Program-made: the position numbers and the translations under genes
In this document: one piece after another, positions 1 to 6,217 of the stretch
Position numbering within the stretch: position 1 is the first letter of the stretch
How the letters are laid out: each line of letters starts with the position of its first letter
The notes under the pieces: model-generated
The model's database searches: none
Seen by the model: the letters and a program-made list of their open reading frames with translations, nothing else
Told to the model about the DNA's origin: nothing
From: an uncultured Saprospiraceae bacterium
GTDB taxonomy: Bacteria > Bacteroidota > Bacteroidia > Chitinophagales > Saprospiraceae
Assembly (NCBI GenBank): GCA_937942465.1
Contig: CALDEO010000070.1
Span: 1 to 6,997 of the forward strand
Reading direction: 5' to 3'
Length of the DNA stretch: 6,997 bases

Positions 1-390
1 TATTCTACGTCTACCGATCTTATCACCACCTGGCTTAGGTAAGAATGCCTTGCCAAATCGTGAAAGTAGTGGTCCCATCATCATGACTGATCCACGGATT
101 TTTTTTGCATTATTTTGGTACTCCTGAGATCCAAAATAATCCAAGTCTATGTCATCAGCTTGAAAGGTATATTTAGTGGGGCTGTGCTTTTGTACTTTCA
201 CTCCTAGTCCTTTGATTAGTTCTATGAGTCTTCTGACATCTAAGATGTCAGGTATATTGTCGATAGTTATTTCTTGTGCTGATAAGAGTACTGCACTTAT
301 TATTTGTAGAGCTTCATTTTTAGCTCCTTGTGGTTCTATACTTCCAGATACCTGAGCATTTCCAGTTACTCTAAATGCAAAATCGTTCAT
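1..390 (-). CDS. murA: UDP-N-acetylglucosamine 1-carboxyvinyltransferase (MurA), N-terminal 130 residues, cut by window edge
   Basis: This is the cytoplasmic enzyme that transfers enolpyruvate from PEP to UDP-GlcNAc, the first committed step of peptidoglycan synthesis. The frame is open from an ATG at 388-390 to the window edge, 130 codons of about 430. Visible family features are the N-terminal GAKNEAL motif with Lys24-Asn25 (E. coli Lys22-Asn23), the conserved Arg99 in the IRGS stretch (E. coli Arg91), GPLLSRFG, and the active-site loop PGGDKIGRRR at 120-129. The spacing Arg99 to Asp123 is 24 residues, exactly that between Arg91 and Cys115 in E. coli, so Asp123 occupies the position of the catalytic Cys115. 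Asp-type MurA is known to be naturally insensitive to fosfomycin in mycobacteria and chlamydiae; I infer the same here. No Shine-Dalgarno sequence is visible. The gene lies 180 bases after the DUF4290 gene and has its own -7 box, so it is probably transcribed at least partly on its own. Confidence 0.95.
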   Translation of the reverse strand, partial: MNDFAFRVTGNAQVSGSIEPQGAKNEALQIISAVLLSAQEITIDNIPDILDVRRLIELIKGLGVKVQKHSPTKYTFQADDIDLDYFGSQEYQNNAKKIRGSVMMMGPLLSRFGKAFLPKPGGDKIGRRRI

Positions 391-421
391 ATTGAGTTAT
401 TAGTGATTATCTAATTTGACT

Positions 422-429
422 CAAATATA
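422..429 (-). promoter_or_regulatory. Putative murA promoter, Bacteroidota-type -7 box
   Basis: Read on the minus strand this is TATATTTG, a full match to the Bacteroidota -7 consensus TAnnTTTG. It lies about 30 bases before the murA ATG, which gives a short leader. No convincing TTTG -33 box is seen at the expected spacing. The box is overlapped by the 13-base palindrome atttgactcaaat (414-426), which could be an operator or chance in AT-rich DNA. Confidence 0.5.
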
Positions 430-521
430 GAAATTTATTATAATGTATAAGTGGGTGATTTAGAATACGTTCAATTTTATTGAGTATTCGTATACTTTGA
501 TAATGTATTTGTAGATATAAC

Positions 522-552
522 AGGTACTATTACTATGAGTGCAATAGTACCT
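522..552 (-). terminator. Possible terminator hairpin after the DUF4290 gene
   Basis: A perfect 10-bp inverted repeat (aggtactatt at 522-531, aatagtacct at 543-552) encloses an 11-base loop and begins 18 bases past the DUF4290 stop codon. On the minus strand the second arm is followed by GTTATATCT, a weak rather than classical U-tract, and the stem has only 4 G/C pairs in 10. It sits where a terminator of the upstream operon would be expected, before the murA promoter. A short hydrophobic open frame overlaps it and offers another explanation. Confidence 0.35.
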
Positions 553-570
553 ATTGTAAGTGGCCAGTAT

Positions 571-1227
571 TTATCTTCTATACTTGTTGCGGTTGTTTTT
601 ATTCTTATTTCGACCTTTATTTTTATTATTGTTGGTCTTTTGTATTGTCATTGCTCTGTGACTTTTCTTGATCGTACTACTGTGTAGGTCTATATCAAGA
701 TCTGCAGGTACGTCTAGTTTATTACTGGATAACCTTCTGAGATCATCTCTGATCATATCATCACTGACTGAGTGTTTGCTGTTCCAGTTTTGGTATGCCA
801 TTTTCATGAATGAGCCAATGTTACTGATGAATCCTACTTTGACAGGACCATCTTCCATTTCTACTGCTTTCTGTACCAGTGTCTGTACATACAGACCATA
901 ATGTCTCAACCTCTTATTCATAGGAGGGTAGGGCATTGTAGGAGGTCTAGGAGCTTCGCTCTCTCTTGTAGGTACGCCACCGTTAGGTATCGTTACACCA
1001 TCTAGGTCGTATTCAGCAATTTTAAAAACCTGCTGCCACAACTTGTTTTTATAATCCATGACATTTTTAGTCTGTGGATTAAGTAGGTATATTAAGTCAA
1101 TGATTTTCTCAACATATGCTTGACGATATTCTAGATCGTCTATCGTTCTAGCATGTAGCACCAATTTCTGAATATTTCTACCATATTCAGGAATAATCAT
1201 TTTATCTCGTACCGAATTATATTCCAT
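571..1227 (-). CDS. DUF4290 family protein
   Basis: A 218-residue protein I recognise as the DUF4290 family, found in Bacteroidota and of unknown function. The N-terminus MEYNSVRDKMIIPEYGRNIQ, the stretch LLNPQTKNVMDYKNKLW (about 49-64) and the later helical region KRLRHYGLYVQTLVQKAVEM (105-124) are the recognisable family parts. There is no signal peptide or membrane segment, so it is probably cytoplasmic. Residues 91-103 are proline-rich. The tail from about 188 is strongly basic and becomes almost pure Asn/Lys/Arg from 199 to 218, which suggests a disordered, perhaps nucleic-acid-contacting end. The ATG lies 14 bases after the glmS stop, so the two are most likely co-transcribed, and murA follows. 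The placement between glmS and murA suggests a link to envelope precursor synthesis, but this is inference only. No Shine-Dalgarno sequence is visible. Confidence 0.88.
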   Translation of the reverse strand: MEYNSVRDKMIIPEYGRNIQKLVLHARTIDDLEYRQAYVEKIIDLIYLLNPQTKNVMDYKNKLWQQVFKIAEYDLDGVTIPNGGVPTRESEAPRPPTMPYPPMNKRLRHYGLYVQTLVQKAVEMEDGPVKVGFISNIGSFMKMAYQNWNSKHSVSDDMIRDDLRRLSSNKLDVPADLDIDLHSSTIKKSHRAMTIQKTNNNKNKGRNKNKNNRNKYRR

Positions 1228-1241
1228 AATGTTCGTTGTTC

Positions 1242-3080
1242 TTATTCTACTGTTACTGACTTTGCTAGGTTTCTTGGTTGATCTACATCACATCCTCTCA
1301 TCACAGCGATGTGATAAGCTAGCAATTGCAATGGGATACTTGATAGTAATGGAGATAGTGGCTCCTCAGTTGCAGGTATTTCTATAGTGAAATCTGCGAT
1401 TTCTTTGATTTGCTTATCTCCTTCTGCTACGATCGCGATTACGATACCTTTTCTAGCTTTTACCTCTTGTATATTACTTACGACTTTCTCGTATGCACTT
1501 ATATTTGTCGCAATGACAACTACAGGCATGTACATATCGATTAAGGCGATCGGTCCGTGTTTCATCTCAGCTGCAGGATATCCCTCAGCATGAATGTATG
1601 AAATTTCTTTCAATTTTAAAGCACCTTCTAGAGCAATAGGGAAGTTATATCCTCTACCCAAGTATAATGCATTTTGAGCATTTTTGATCTCAGCTGCAAT
1701 ATTTTTAATTTGATCGCTTAGCGCTAATACTCTTGTTATTTTGTTTGGAATACTATCAAGAGCTACAATTAGTCTTCTATAATATGACTCTGTAATGGTA
1801 CCTTTTTTGTATCCTAGATTTAATGCCATCAGTGTCAATACTGTCAACTGACTTGTGAATGCTTTGGTAGATGCAACACCGATCTCTGGTCCTGCATGCG
1901 TATATGATCCACAATCCGTGAATCTTGCTATACTTGATCCTACAACATTGACAACTCCATATAGTAAAGCACCTTTTTCTTTAGCCATTGTCAGCGCAGC
2001 TAGTGTATCAGCTGTCTCTCCTGACTGTGATAAGGCGATGATCACATCATTTTTATTGATGATCGGGTTTCTGTATCTAAACTCAGATGCATATTCGACC
2101 TCAGTCGGTATCCTTGCAAGATCTTCAAATAGATACTCAGCGTATAATGCTGCATGCCATGAGGTACCACAAGCTATCAGAATAATTCTATCGGCATTGA
2201 TAAACCGATTCATATATTCTTGCATTCCTCCTACTTGTACCCATCCTTCATCTGCATTAAGTCTACCTTTCATACTTTCAGCTACCGTGATCGGTTGCTG
2301 ATGTATTTCTTTCAACATGTAGTGTTGGTATCCTCCCTTCTCTAGTTCCTCTAATTTGAGGTCTAGTTCTTGTATTTTGTGCTCTTGTAATTTATTATCT
2401 ATTGTTCTAATAGTAAACTCCTCACCTCTTTTTATCGTTACGATCTCCTCATCTTTTAGGTAGATCACTCTATTTGTGTATTTGATTATTGGAGATGCAT
2501 CTGATGCTAGGAAGTATTCGTCATCACCGATACCAAGTACCATCGGACTAGATTTTCTAGCTCCTACAAGTTTATCTGGTTCGTCTTCATCTATCACTAC
2601 GATAGCGTATGCTCCTACAGCTTTGTCAAGGGCCTTTCTTACAGCTTCCTCGATCGGTAGGTTATCTCTCTTTTTATATTCTTCTATTAAGTGGACTAAT
2701 ATCTCTGTATCAGTCTCACTTTTAAATTCATGACCCAACTCAGCAAGTGCTTCTTTGAGTACAGCATAGTTTTCTATAATTCCGTTATGTATAAGTGATA
2801 TTTTACCATCACCTGATACATGTGGGTGAGCATTAAGATCATCAGGTTTACCATGAGTAGCCCATCTAGTGTGGCCGATACCTACGGTACCATTTTTATC
2901 CGAATTTTCAGCAAAGTTAACTAACTCTTGAACTTTACCTTTTTTCTTATAGGTATGTATAGACCCGTTCAATAGTGAAACACCTGCACTATCGTATCCT
3001 CTATATTCTAATCTCCTCAATCCCTCTATGATGATAGGGTAAGCTTGTTTGTTACCAAGGTATGCAACTATTCCACACAT
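1242..3080 (-). CDS. glmS: Glutamine--fructose-6-phosphate aminotransferase (isomerizing), GlmS
   Basis: A full-length 612-residue enzyme (E. coli 609) that converts fructose-6-phosphate and glutamine to glucosamine-6-phosphate and glutamate, the entry to UDP-GlcNAc, peptidoglycan and LPS. It is cytoplasmic. The N-terminal class II glutaminase domain begins MCGIVAYLG with nucleophile Cys2 exposed after Met removal; HTRWATHG (70-77), HNGIIENY (98-105) and Asp124 in SETDTE are its substrate and oxyanion-hole residues. Two SIS sugar-isomerase domains follow: the first has CGTSWHA (304-310), SQSGET (351-356) and STKAFTSQ (404-411); the second has LGRGYNFPIALEGALKLKEI (474-493), HAEGYPAAEMKHGP (497-510) and the conserved C-terminal LAKSVTVE with Lys607. 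All key residues are present. The ATG lies 27 bases after the DUF4270 stop, too close for a separate leader; no glmS ribozyme is present and none is expected outside Firmicutes and relatives. Confidence 0.98.
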   Translation of the reverse strand: MCGIVAYLGNKQAYPIIIEGLRRLEYRGYDSAGVSLLNGSIHTYKKKGKVQELVNFAENSDKNGTVGIGHTRWATHGKPDDLNAHPHVSGDGKISLIHNGIIENYAVLKEALAELGHEFKSETDTEILVHLIEEYKKRDNLPIEEAVRKALDKAVGAYAIVVIDEDEPDKLVGARKSSPMVLGIGDDEYFLASDASPIIKYTNRVIYLKDEEIVTIKRGEEFTIRTIDNKLQEHKIQELDLKLEELEKGGYQHYMLKEIHQQPITVAESMKGRLNADEGWVQVGGMQEYMNRFINADRIILIACGTSWHAALYAEYLFEDLARIPTEVEYASEFRYRNPIINKNDVIIALSQSGETADTLAALTMAKEKGALLYGVVNVVGSSIARFTDCGSYTHAGPEIGVASTKAFTSQLTVLTLMALNLGYKKGTITESYYRRLIVALDSIPNKITRVLALSDQIKNIAAEIKNAQNALYLGRGYNFPIALEGALKLKEISYIHAEGYPAAEMKHGPIALIDMYMPVVVIATNISAYEKVVSNIQEVKARKGIVIAIVAEGDKQIKEIADFTIEIPATEEPLSPLLSSIPLQLLAYHIAVMRGCDVDQPRNLAKSVTVE

Positions 3081-3107
3081 AATATTATATACTTTTCAAT
3101 TAAGATG

Positions 3108-4484
3108 TCAAGGTTCTGTATAAGTCACTTTTAATTTAGAAGAATATTGAGAATCTTCTGTGCCATAGATTACACTTCTGTTGGGTAGTGCAATTCTAGA
3201 TAGTGGCGTTAATATTAGTAAGTGACTTTCGTCAGGGTTATTATTTAGATACTGAACATGACTCGTTATATTCATTGTATACTTATTCAGAGTCACTCCA
3301 TCTATTTCGACCTCTTCTATATCTCCACCGAATATTACGGTACGGTTGACGTTAGAATCACCACCCTGCAGTAAAGCCAATTGGATATCTTGTACGATTT
3401 GGAGATCATCATCATCTCCACGGTTACTCGCAATAAGATCGTTTATTGGTGGGTATAAAAGTTGGTCTTCTGGAGACTGAATTTTTTCATAAATTTCTAA
3501 CTCTACTTTATTTAGTAATTTACTAGACAAGCTTTTAACAGAAGAAATATCAAATTCAATATTAGGTCCTAACATGGATTGAATATATAACTCTTCTTTA
3601 CCTTTCTCTTGATCATCAATACTGGCATCTACTTCTGATCCCATCTGATCATTGCTAAATGTCGAAAATCTAACTCCACTTAATGAATAAGTAAAAGTAG
3701 ACTTGATCGTGTCTTCAACAGTGTAGTACATAACCATTGTTGATGCAAATGAACCAGTTGCTGTAGTACTCAAGTCAACACCAAACATAGAGTTGTTATC
3801 TGATGTAGATCTTACATGCAAACCTTGTAGAACATCCATGAAGGCCGTATCGCTTTTAACAGCAGTTGTATCTTCAAATATCATCGTACCAAAGGCATCA
3901 TCCAATCTCACTCTTAGTTGAGGTGGATTAGTAACTTGGGTATCATCGCCGTGATTCGTAATGATAGTAGAATCCTTAGCATTAATGTGAACATTTTGAC
4001 GTACACCTATCGGACTCATACCTATAGAAAAAGTCTGGTCAGAGTATACTGTATCTAGCTCACTGATATTCTCTTCTATGGCATATACCTCTATGTCATG
4101 AGATGCTACTTCACCATAAGTACCTAAAGTATCTAAGGCAAGTATAAGAACCATTGAGTCAAATACACCCTCCGAATAATCAGGTAATGAAGTAACTCCT
4201 TTGATCCCAGTCTCCATATAACATTGAGAGCTAGACTTACCAAAGATAGGGTCATCAAGATTACCTATCAATAAGGTACCCACACTAGACCCAACACGAT
4301 ATGTTGGTAGTTGGTCATCATCTCGTAGGATGGTTTTTGCTTTCAAAGAAAACGTATCCGAATAGATAACATCAATGGACTCTCCGTCCAATAAATTTAC
4401 ACCTATTGCAGATTGATCTTCGCATCCTGTGTTAATAATGATGATCATTGCCAACACAAAAAATATCGAATTAAATAACTTCAT
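3108..4484 (-). CDS. DUF4270 family lipoprotein
   Basis: A 458-residue exported protein that I assign to DUF4270, a Bacteroidota family without known function. The N-terminus is a lipoprotein signal: MKLF, a hydrophobic core (about 6-17) and NTGC, with Cys21 as the probable lipidation site; Asn at -3 makes the lipobox non-canonical. The residues after the cysteine are Glu-Asp-Gln; acidic residues here resemble the surface-export signal of Bacteroidota lipoproteins, so the protein may face outward (inference). Family-typical parts are VGTLLIGNLDDPIFGKSSSQ (68-87) and the end, NRSVIYG followed by KLKVTYTEP. The body is rich in Asp, Ser and Thr and looks like beta structure. It is preceded by the only clear Shine-Dalgarno-like sequence in the window. 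It sits 58 bases after the GT5-like gene and 27 before glmS. An adhesin or glycan-related role can be imagined, but nothing visible proves it. Confidence 0.87.
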   Translation of the reverse strand: MKLFNSIFFVLAMIIIINTGCEDQSAIGVNLLDGESIDVIYSDTFSLKAKTILRDDDQLPTYRVGSSVGTLLIGNLDDPIFGKSSSQCYMETGIKGVTSLPDYSEGVFDSMVLILALDTLGTYGEVASHDIEVYAIEENISELDTVYSDQTFSIGMSPIGVRQNVHINAKDSTIITNHGDDTQVTNPPQLRVRLDDAFGTMIFEDTTAVKSDTAFMDVLQGLHVRSTSDNNSMFGVDLSTTATGSFASTMVMYYTVEDTIKSTFTYSLSGVRFSTFSNDQMGSEVDASIDDQEKGKEELYIQSMLGPNIEFDISSVKSLSSKLLNKVELEIYEKIQSPEDQLLYPPINDLIASNRGDDDDLQIVQDIQLALLQGGDSNVNRTVIFGGDIEEVEIDGVTLNKYTMNITSHVQYLNNNPDESHLLILTPLSRIALPNRSVIYGTEDSQYSSKLKVTYTEP

Positions 4485-4489
4485 AAAAA

Positions 4490-4496
4490 CCTTTCC
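4490..4496 (-). promoter_or_regulatory. Shine-Dalgarno-like site of the DUF4270 gene
   Basis: Minus-strand GGAAAGG followed by five T residues and the ATG. The other complete genes here, and murA, show no comparable purine-rich site, as is usual in Bacteroidota. It supports the ATG at 4482-4484, as does the fact that the signal peptide begins there. Confidence 0.5.
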
Positions 4497-4504
4497 AGAG
4501 ATTT

Positions 4505-4532
4505 TTTTGAGACAGTCACATGTCGCTCAAAA
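4505..4532 (-). repeat. Intercistronic imperfect hairpin between the GT5-like and DUF4270 genes
   Basis: Arms ttttga-gaca (4505-4514) and tgtc-gc-tcaaaa (4521-4532) pair over 10 bp with a two-base bulge and a six-base loop. It begins 10 bases past the GT5-like stop codon and ends just before the DUF4270 ribosome-binding site. In the direction of transcription the second arm is followed by A residues, not U, so it is not a classical terminator. It could be an RNA-processing or stability element that sets unequal expression of the two genes. Confidence 0.35.
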
Positions 4533-4542
4533 TTTTAAATAA

Positions 4543-5373
4543 TTACGCTTCGCCTTCCTCTTCATCGTCGTCCAGTTGTGCAAGATAAAAATCTATACAA
4601 CTAGGCATGAACTCGTCAAGAGGAGCATAGTCTAATACTGGCTTCCCAGCATCTTCAATTTTAGCAATAACGCTGTCGTCTAGTGAATCGCTTCCTTTGA
4701 TGATCGCATCAGAGTATTTTAATGCACCAGATAGCAAATCTATGCTACCACCTGCATCATATGCTGCTAGATCTGCACTTTCAAGATTATTGATAGATGC
4801 AAGTTCTAGAAACTTAGGAGTAAACGTATGACCTAGTGAGTTAGTATATACAGAGTATAATACTTTAGCACTCTCAAAGATCGGATCATCCTTGTATACA
4901 GTCTTAATATATAATGGTATGAGGCTAGTGATCCATCCGTTACAGTGGATGATGTCCGGAGCCCAACCAAATTTCTTTACAGTCTCTAAAGCACTTTTAC
5001 AGAAGAATACTGTTCTTTCTTGATTGTCATCAAATGGCTTACCATCTGCATCTTCAAACATGAACTTTCTCTTGAAAAACTCATCATTATCCAAGAAATA
5101 TACTTGCAATCTTGCTCCTGGTAGTGATGCTACTTTGATGATCAGTGGGTAATCTTCGTCATCAACAATTATATTCATTCCAGAGAGACGTACTACCTCA
5201 TGTAGCTTATGTCTTCTTTCGTTAATAGTACCAAATTTTGGCATTAATATTCGTACATCCAACCCGTGTTCGCTTGTTTTCTGCGTAAGTTTTCTGACGA
5301 TTTCTGATAATTCTTCCGCCGCAGAATATGGGTTCATTCCTTGGGTGATGAACAATACTCGTTTTTTACTCAT
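4543..5373 (-). CDS. Glycogen/starch synthase-like protein, GT5 N-terminal domain only
   Basis: From the preferred ATG at 5371-5373 this is 276 residues, against about 480 for a full glycogen synthase; only the N-terminal Rossmann domain of glycosyltransferase family 5 is present. Recognisable parts are MSKKRVLFITQGMNPYSAAE, ILMPKFGTINERRHKLHEVV (42-61), YFLDNDEFFKRKFMFEDADG (92-111) and PDIIHCNGWITSLIPLYIK (139-157), which matches the family's PDIxHxHDWHT segment in altered form. The ADP-glucose-binding KxGGL motif near the N-terminus is absent, with YSAAEEL there, and the C-terminal catalytic domain is missing. The gene ends cleanly in an acidic DDDEEEGEA tail rather than a frameshift. I recall such half-length proteins as usual in Bacteroidota, next to DUF4270. 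Glycogen synthase activity is therefore doubtful; a binding or regulatory role is possible. A longer frame opens at 5421, but those 16 extra residues contain the -7 box and the family start is MSKKRVLF. Confidence 0.85.
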   Translation of the reverse strand: MSKKRVLFITQGMNPYSAAEELSEIVRKLTQKTSEHGLDVRILMPKFGTINERRHKLHEVVRLSGMNIIVDDEDYPLIIKVASLPGARLQVYFLDNDEFFKRKFMFEDADGKPFDDNQERTVFFCKSALETVKKFGWAPDIIHCNGWITSLIPLYIKTVYKDDPIFESAKVLYSVYTNSLGHTFTPKFLELASINNLESADLAAYDAGGSIDLLSGALKYSDAIIKGSDSLDDSVIAKIEDAGKPVLDYAPLDEFMPSCIDFYLAQLDDDEEEGEA

Positions 5374-5409
5374 AGTAATCAAAGGTTTTTGGATACCTGA
5401 AAATGTTTG

Positions 5410-5417
5410 CAAAGATA
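5410..5417 (-). promoter_or_regulatory. Putative promoter of the GT5-DUF4270-glmS operon (-7 box)
   Basis: Minus-strand TATCTTTG, a full match to the Bacteroidota TAnnTTTG -7 element, 36 bases before the preferred GT5-like start codon. A -33 TTTG box is not clear. A transcript starting here would have a leader of roughly 30 bases and would exclude the upstream ATG at 5419-5421, so it also supports the start choice. The spacer from 5418 to 5620 otherwise shows only a 6-bp inverted repeat (cttcta/tagaag, 5520-5537). Confidence 0.5.
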
Positions 5418-5620
5418 GCAATTTCCATCGGATAGTTTTGAAGAATGATTTACAGCACGGTAAACGCTAACTTTTAGGATCAGATAATATCCCGCTTATG
5501 TGCAATATGGGTTTATGTACTTCTATGTATGTAGAAGGATCAAAATGCAAAGAAAGTTCACTTAATAAAGAAAACGAGTACAAAGTTGCTCATTGAGTAT
5601 AAACACAGACACGTGATTCA

Positions 5621-5983
5621 TTAGAATAATCCATTGCCATTTGGTGAGTCATCTAGCATGATTTGTCCTAGATCCCATAATTCTGCAATTTCACCATTTA
5701 CAAATCTGAATATGTGTACCACTGCAATTTCCATATCCGCTTTTACTACATGAGAGTGAGTGATGATATTATCACCATCGGCATATGTATGTTTTATATC
5801 TAAGGATATGTTGGGGCTTGTCTTGTGAGCATCTGCCATGGCATTCATAATACTTGCTCGACTCCCTTCAAAATATTGATTGTGATGTACAAAACCTTCA
5901 GCGACATATAAGCTGAATGCTTCGATTGCGCCACCACTGCCTGCTAGCGTCAAGAATGCTATTGCTGTCTCTCTTTTAGTCAT
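5621..5983 (-). CDS. SnoaL-like / nuclear transport factor 2 (NTF2)-fold protein
   Basis: A 120-residue cytoplasmic protein of the NTF2-like superfamily, in the SnoaL-like polyketide-cyclase-type group. The signs are an N-terminal helical region (4-28), FVHHNQYFEGSRASIMNAM (31-49), YADGDNIITHSHVV (67-80) and the closing strands VVHIFRFVNGEIAELWDLGQ (88-107) ending DDSPNGNGLF, all in the order usual for the family. The length is normal and the gene complete. Such cone-shaped proteins bind or isomerise small hydrophobic molecules, but the substrate cannot be read from the sequence and no polyketide genes are nearby. Spacers of about 230-250 bases on both sides suggest a single-gene unit. No Shine-Dalgarno sequence is visible before the ATG at 5981-5983. 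Confidence 0.88.
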   Translation of the reverse strand: MTKRETAIAFLTLAGSGGAIEAFSLYVAEGFVHHNQYFEGSRASIMNAMADAHKTSPNISLDIKHTYADGDNIITHSHVVKADMEIAVVHIFRFVNGEIAELWDLGQIMLDDSPNGNGLF

Positions 5984-6035
5984 GGTGTTATATTTAAGTA
6001 TGGTCTGTGCTGCTCATTACCTTTTTATGCTTTCG

Positions 6036-6043
6036 CAAATATG
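6036..6043 (-). promoter_or_regulatory. Weak candidate promoter of the SnoaL-like gene
   Basis: Minus-strand CATATTTG differs at one position from the TAnnTTTG -7 consensus and lies about 52 bases before the ATG. A TTTA-containing stretch roughly 20-25 bases upstream is a poor match to a -33 box. This is the best candidate in the spacer, but AT-rich DNA gives such matches by chance. Confidence 0.25.
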
Positions 6044-6217
6044 AAATTATCACGTACAGCTTTTGTAAATCCCTTTTAGAAATATGGATTAATAGCCATT
6101 AGGGTCAATACGAATAGACAAAGTTAACTCTTAGCTAAGTCAGTTATTATCTATAGGTTAGGTCAATGAAAATTTCTAGTCGGTATACGATTAATTTAAA
6201 TTAGTAATAATCGCGAT

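Noticed and set aside
1855..2301. A 148-codon plus-strand open frame inside glmS, plus shorter ones at 1387-1593, 2476-2733, 668-901 and 6462-6830
   Set aside because: Each lies wholly antisense to a well-recognised gene, and its Ser/Ile/Leu-rich translation resembles no family; they are shadows of the real coding strand.
3081..3107. A glmS ribozyme/riboswitch before glmS
   Set aside because: Only 27 bases separate the DUF4270 stop from the glmS ATG, too few for the ribozyme, and the element is known mainly from Firmicutes and relatives.
4543..5373. Reading the half-length GT5 gene as a pseudogene or frameshift
   Set aside because: The gene ends in a typical acidic tail, is immediately followed by the next operon gene with no leftover C-terminal GT5 sequence, and short versions are, to my recollection, normal in Bacteroidota.
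5520..5537. Inverted repeat cttcta/tagaag as an operator or terminator
   Set aside because: The arms are only 6 bp and AT-rich, there is no U-tract in either direction, and it lies too far from the -7 box to be convincing.
5498..5596. A 32-codon plus-strand frame with three cysteines in the spacer upstream of the GT5-like gene
   Set aside because: It is very short, has no ribosome-binding site or promoter support, and recognisable homology is absent; chance is sufficient. Conservation in relatives would revive it.
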